A stretch of 13,391 bases of DNA from CAYGVX01 sp964544285 (GTDB lineage: Archaea; Thermoproteota; Bathyarchaeia; Bathyarchaeales; SOJC01), in NCBI GenBank assembly GCA_964544285.1, contig CAZJAQ010000036.1, positions 1-13,391 on the forward strand, read 5' to 3'. Numbering within the stretch: the first letter of the stretch is position 1; every line of letters starts with the position of its first letter. Of this stretch, positions 12,900 to 13,391 are shown piece by piece. Under the pieces are notes generated by a model, which worked only from the letters and a program-made list of their open reading frames with translations, did no database searches and was not told the DNA's origin. The position numbers were made by a program, and so were the translations under genes.

Positions 12900-13391
12900 T
12901 TAAAGCGTTTTTCCTTCTTTCTCCAAGAAGCCAGTTAGGAATATGGCGTATTCGCAGGGATGCTCGTTCTGAAGCAATGACTTTATGATTTTGACCCTGC
13001 TTTTTCCTCCGCGGGTGACTCTGGAGATTATATATTCTATCGTCTTCTTACGGAAGTTGCAGAGCCACTTCTTCTGCCCGGTTTTCACCACTTTATAGTA
13101 GGGGCAGGTCTTGTATTTCAGCGTGAACCCGCCTTCGAAGTATTCTATCTCCACTTCTATGTCTAACTGACGGTACATGTCCATGAGCCTCTCGCTGACC
13201 TCTCTGACAGTCCATGGATAGTCTTCCGGGAACATTTCGTCAAGCTGGTCTTTAACCAAGGAGAAAGCTTCCTCAATGCTGTTTGCAGACATGGCATCAA
13301 CGATGTTCTGCATTATGATTCTTCGTGAAATCGGCTCGAGGAACGGTTTCTTCACCTGTTTCAGCTTGAAGCTAAGGAGGTTTTGAAATGC
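12900..13391 (-). CDS. Cysteine-containing archaeal protein, probably C-terminal part of a regulator
   Basis: The visible part has about 163 codons and the frame stays open to the window edge, so the start may lie outside. Inside the window the candidate starts are GTG 13355 (151 residues) and ATG 13313 (137 residues), and neither has a clear ribosome-binding site. The N-terminal half is helical and acidic (SIEEAFSLVKDQLDEMFPEDYPWTVREVSERLMDM). The second half holds YKTCPYYKVV (Cys84 counted from GTG 13355), KKWLCNFRKKTIEYII (Cys99) and NEHPCEYAIFL (Cys134). This CPY...C...C spacing recalls ligand- or metal-binding output domains found at the C-terminus of archaeal winged-helix regulators; that likeness is from memory and not verified. 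No helix-turn-helix is seen in the window. Confidence 0.6.
   Translation of the reverse strand, partial: AFQNLLSFKLKQVKKPFLEPISRRIIMQNIVDAMSANSIEEAFSLVKDQLDEMFPEDYPWTVREVSERLMDMYRQLDIEVEIEYFEGGFTLKYKTCPYYKVVKTGQKKWLCNFRKKTIEYIISRVTRGGKSRVKIIKSLLQNEHPCEYAIFLTGFLEKEGKTL

Overview
The window is archaeal. It carries an archaeal-type ribosomal protein cluster with the RNase P subunit Rpp29 inside it, an archaeal TrmI, a NOL1/NIP7 pair, and a replication operon gins23-mcm-hel308. Promoters look archaeal too: TATA boxes about 25-30 bases before start codons, several apparently giving leaderless or short-leader mRNAs. A gins23-mcm pair recalls TACK archaea. Moderate GC and the many membrane-linked winged-helix proteins would suit Bathyarchaeia, but that placement is inference.

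Layout from left to right. Positions 1-1971, minus strand: rpl22-rps3-rpl29-rnp1-rps17 (rps17 runs off the left edge), tightly packed and apparently with its own promoter before rpl22. Positions 2053-2401, minus: a small two-helix membrane protein whose frame is broken at a run of six A. Positions 2520-3302, plus: the tRNA m1A methyltransferase trmI, which shares a divergent promoter region with the membrane gene. Positions 3339-4182, minus: a membrane-anchored winged-helix regulator followed by a small membrane protein. Positions 4317-5719, minus: an RNA m5C methyltransferase overlapping a NIP7-like PUA protein by four bases. Positions 5853-6258, plus: an unknown helical protein, also apparently frameshifted at a homopolymer. 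Positions 6505-7331, minus: an unrecognised 177-residue protein overlapping a winged-helix regulator. Positions 7527-7670, minus: a 47-residue ribbon-helix-helix protein in an otherwise non-coding, AT-rich stretch. Positions 7944-12786, minus: gins23, mcm and hel308, with gaps of 14 and 11 bases. Positions 12900 to the right edge, minus: a cysteine-containing protein, probably the C-terminal part of a regulator.

Most genes serve core information processing: translation, RNA modification and ribosome assembly, and the replicative helicase with a fork-repair helicase. The least understood parts are the two small frameshifted genes, the 177-residue protein with its regulator, and the membrane-anchored regulator pair. 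I found no mobile element, CRISPR array, tRNA, rRNA or defence system. Nothing here is convincingly a new system. The best leads are the C-terminal PCNA-binding peptide on Hel308, the two homopolymer frameshifts and the unassigned two-gene operon.
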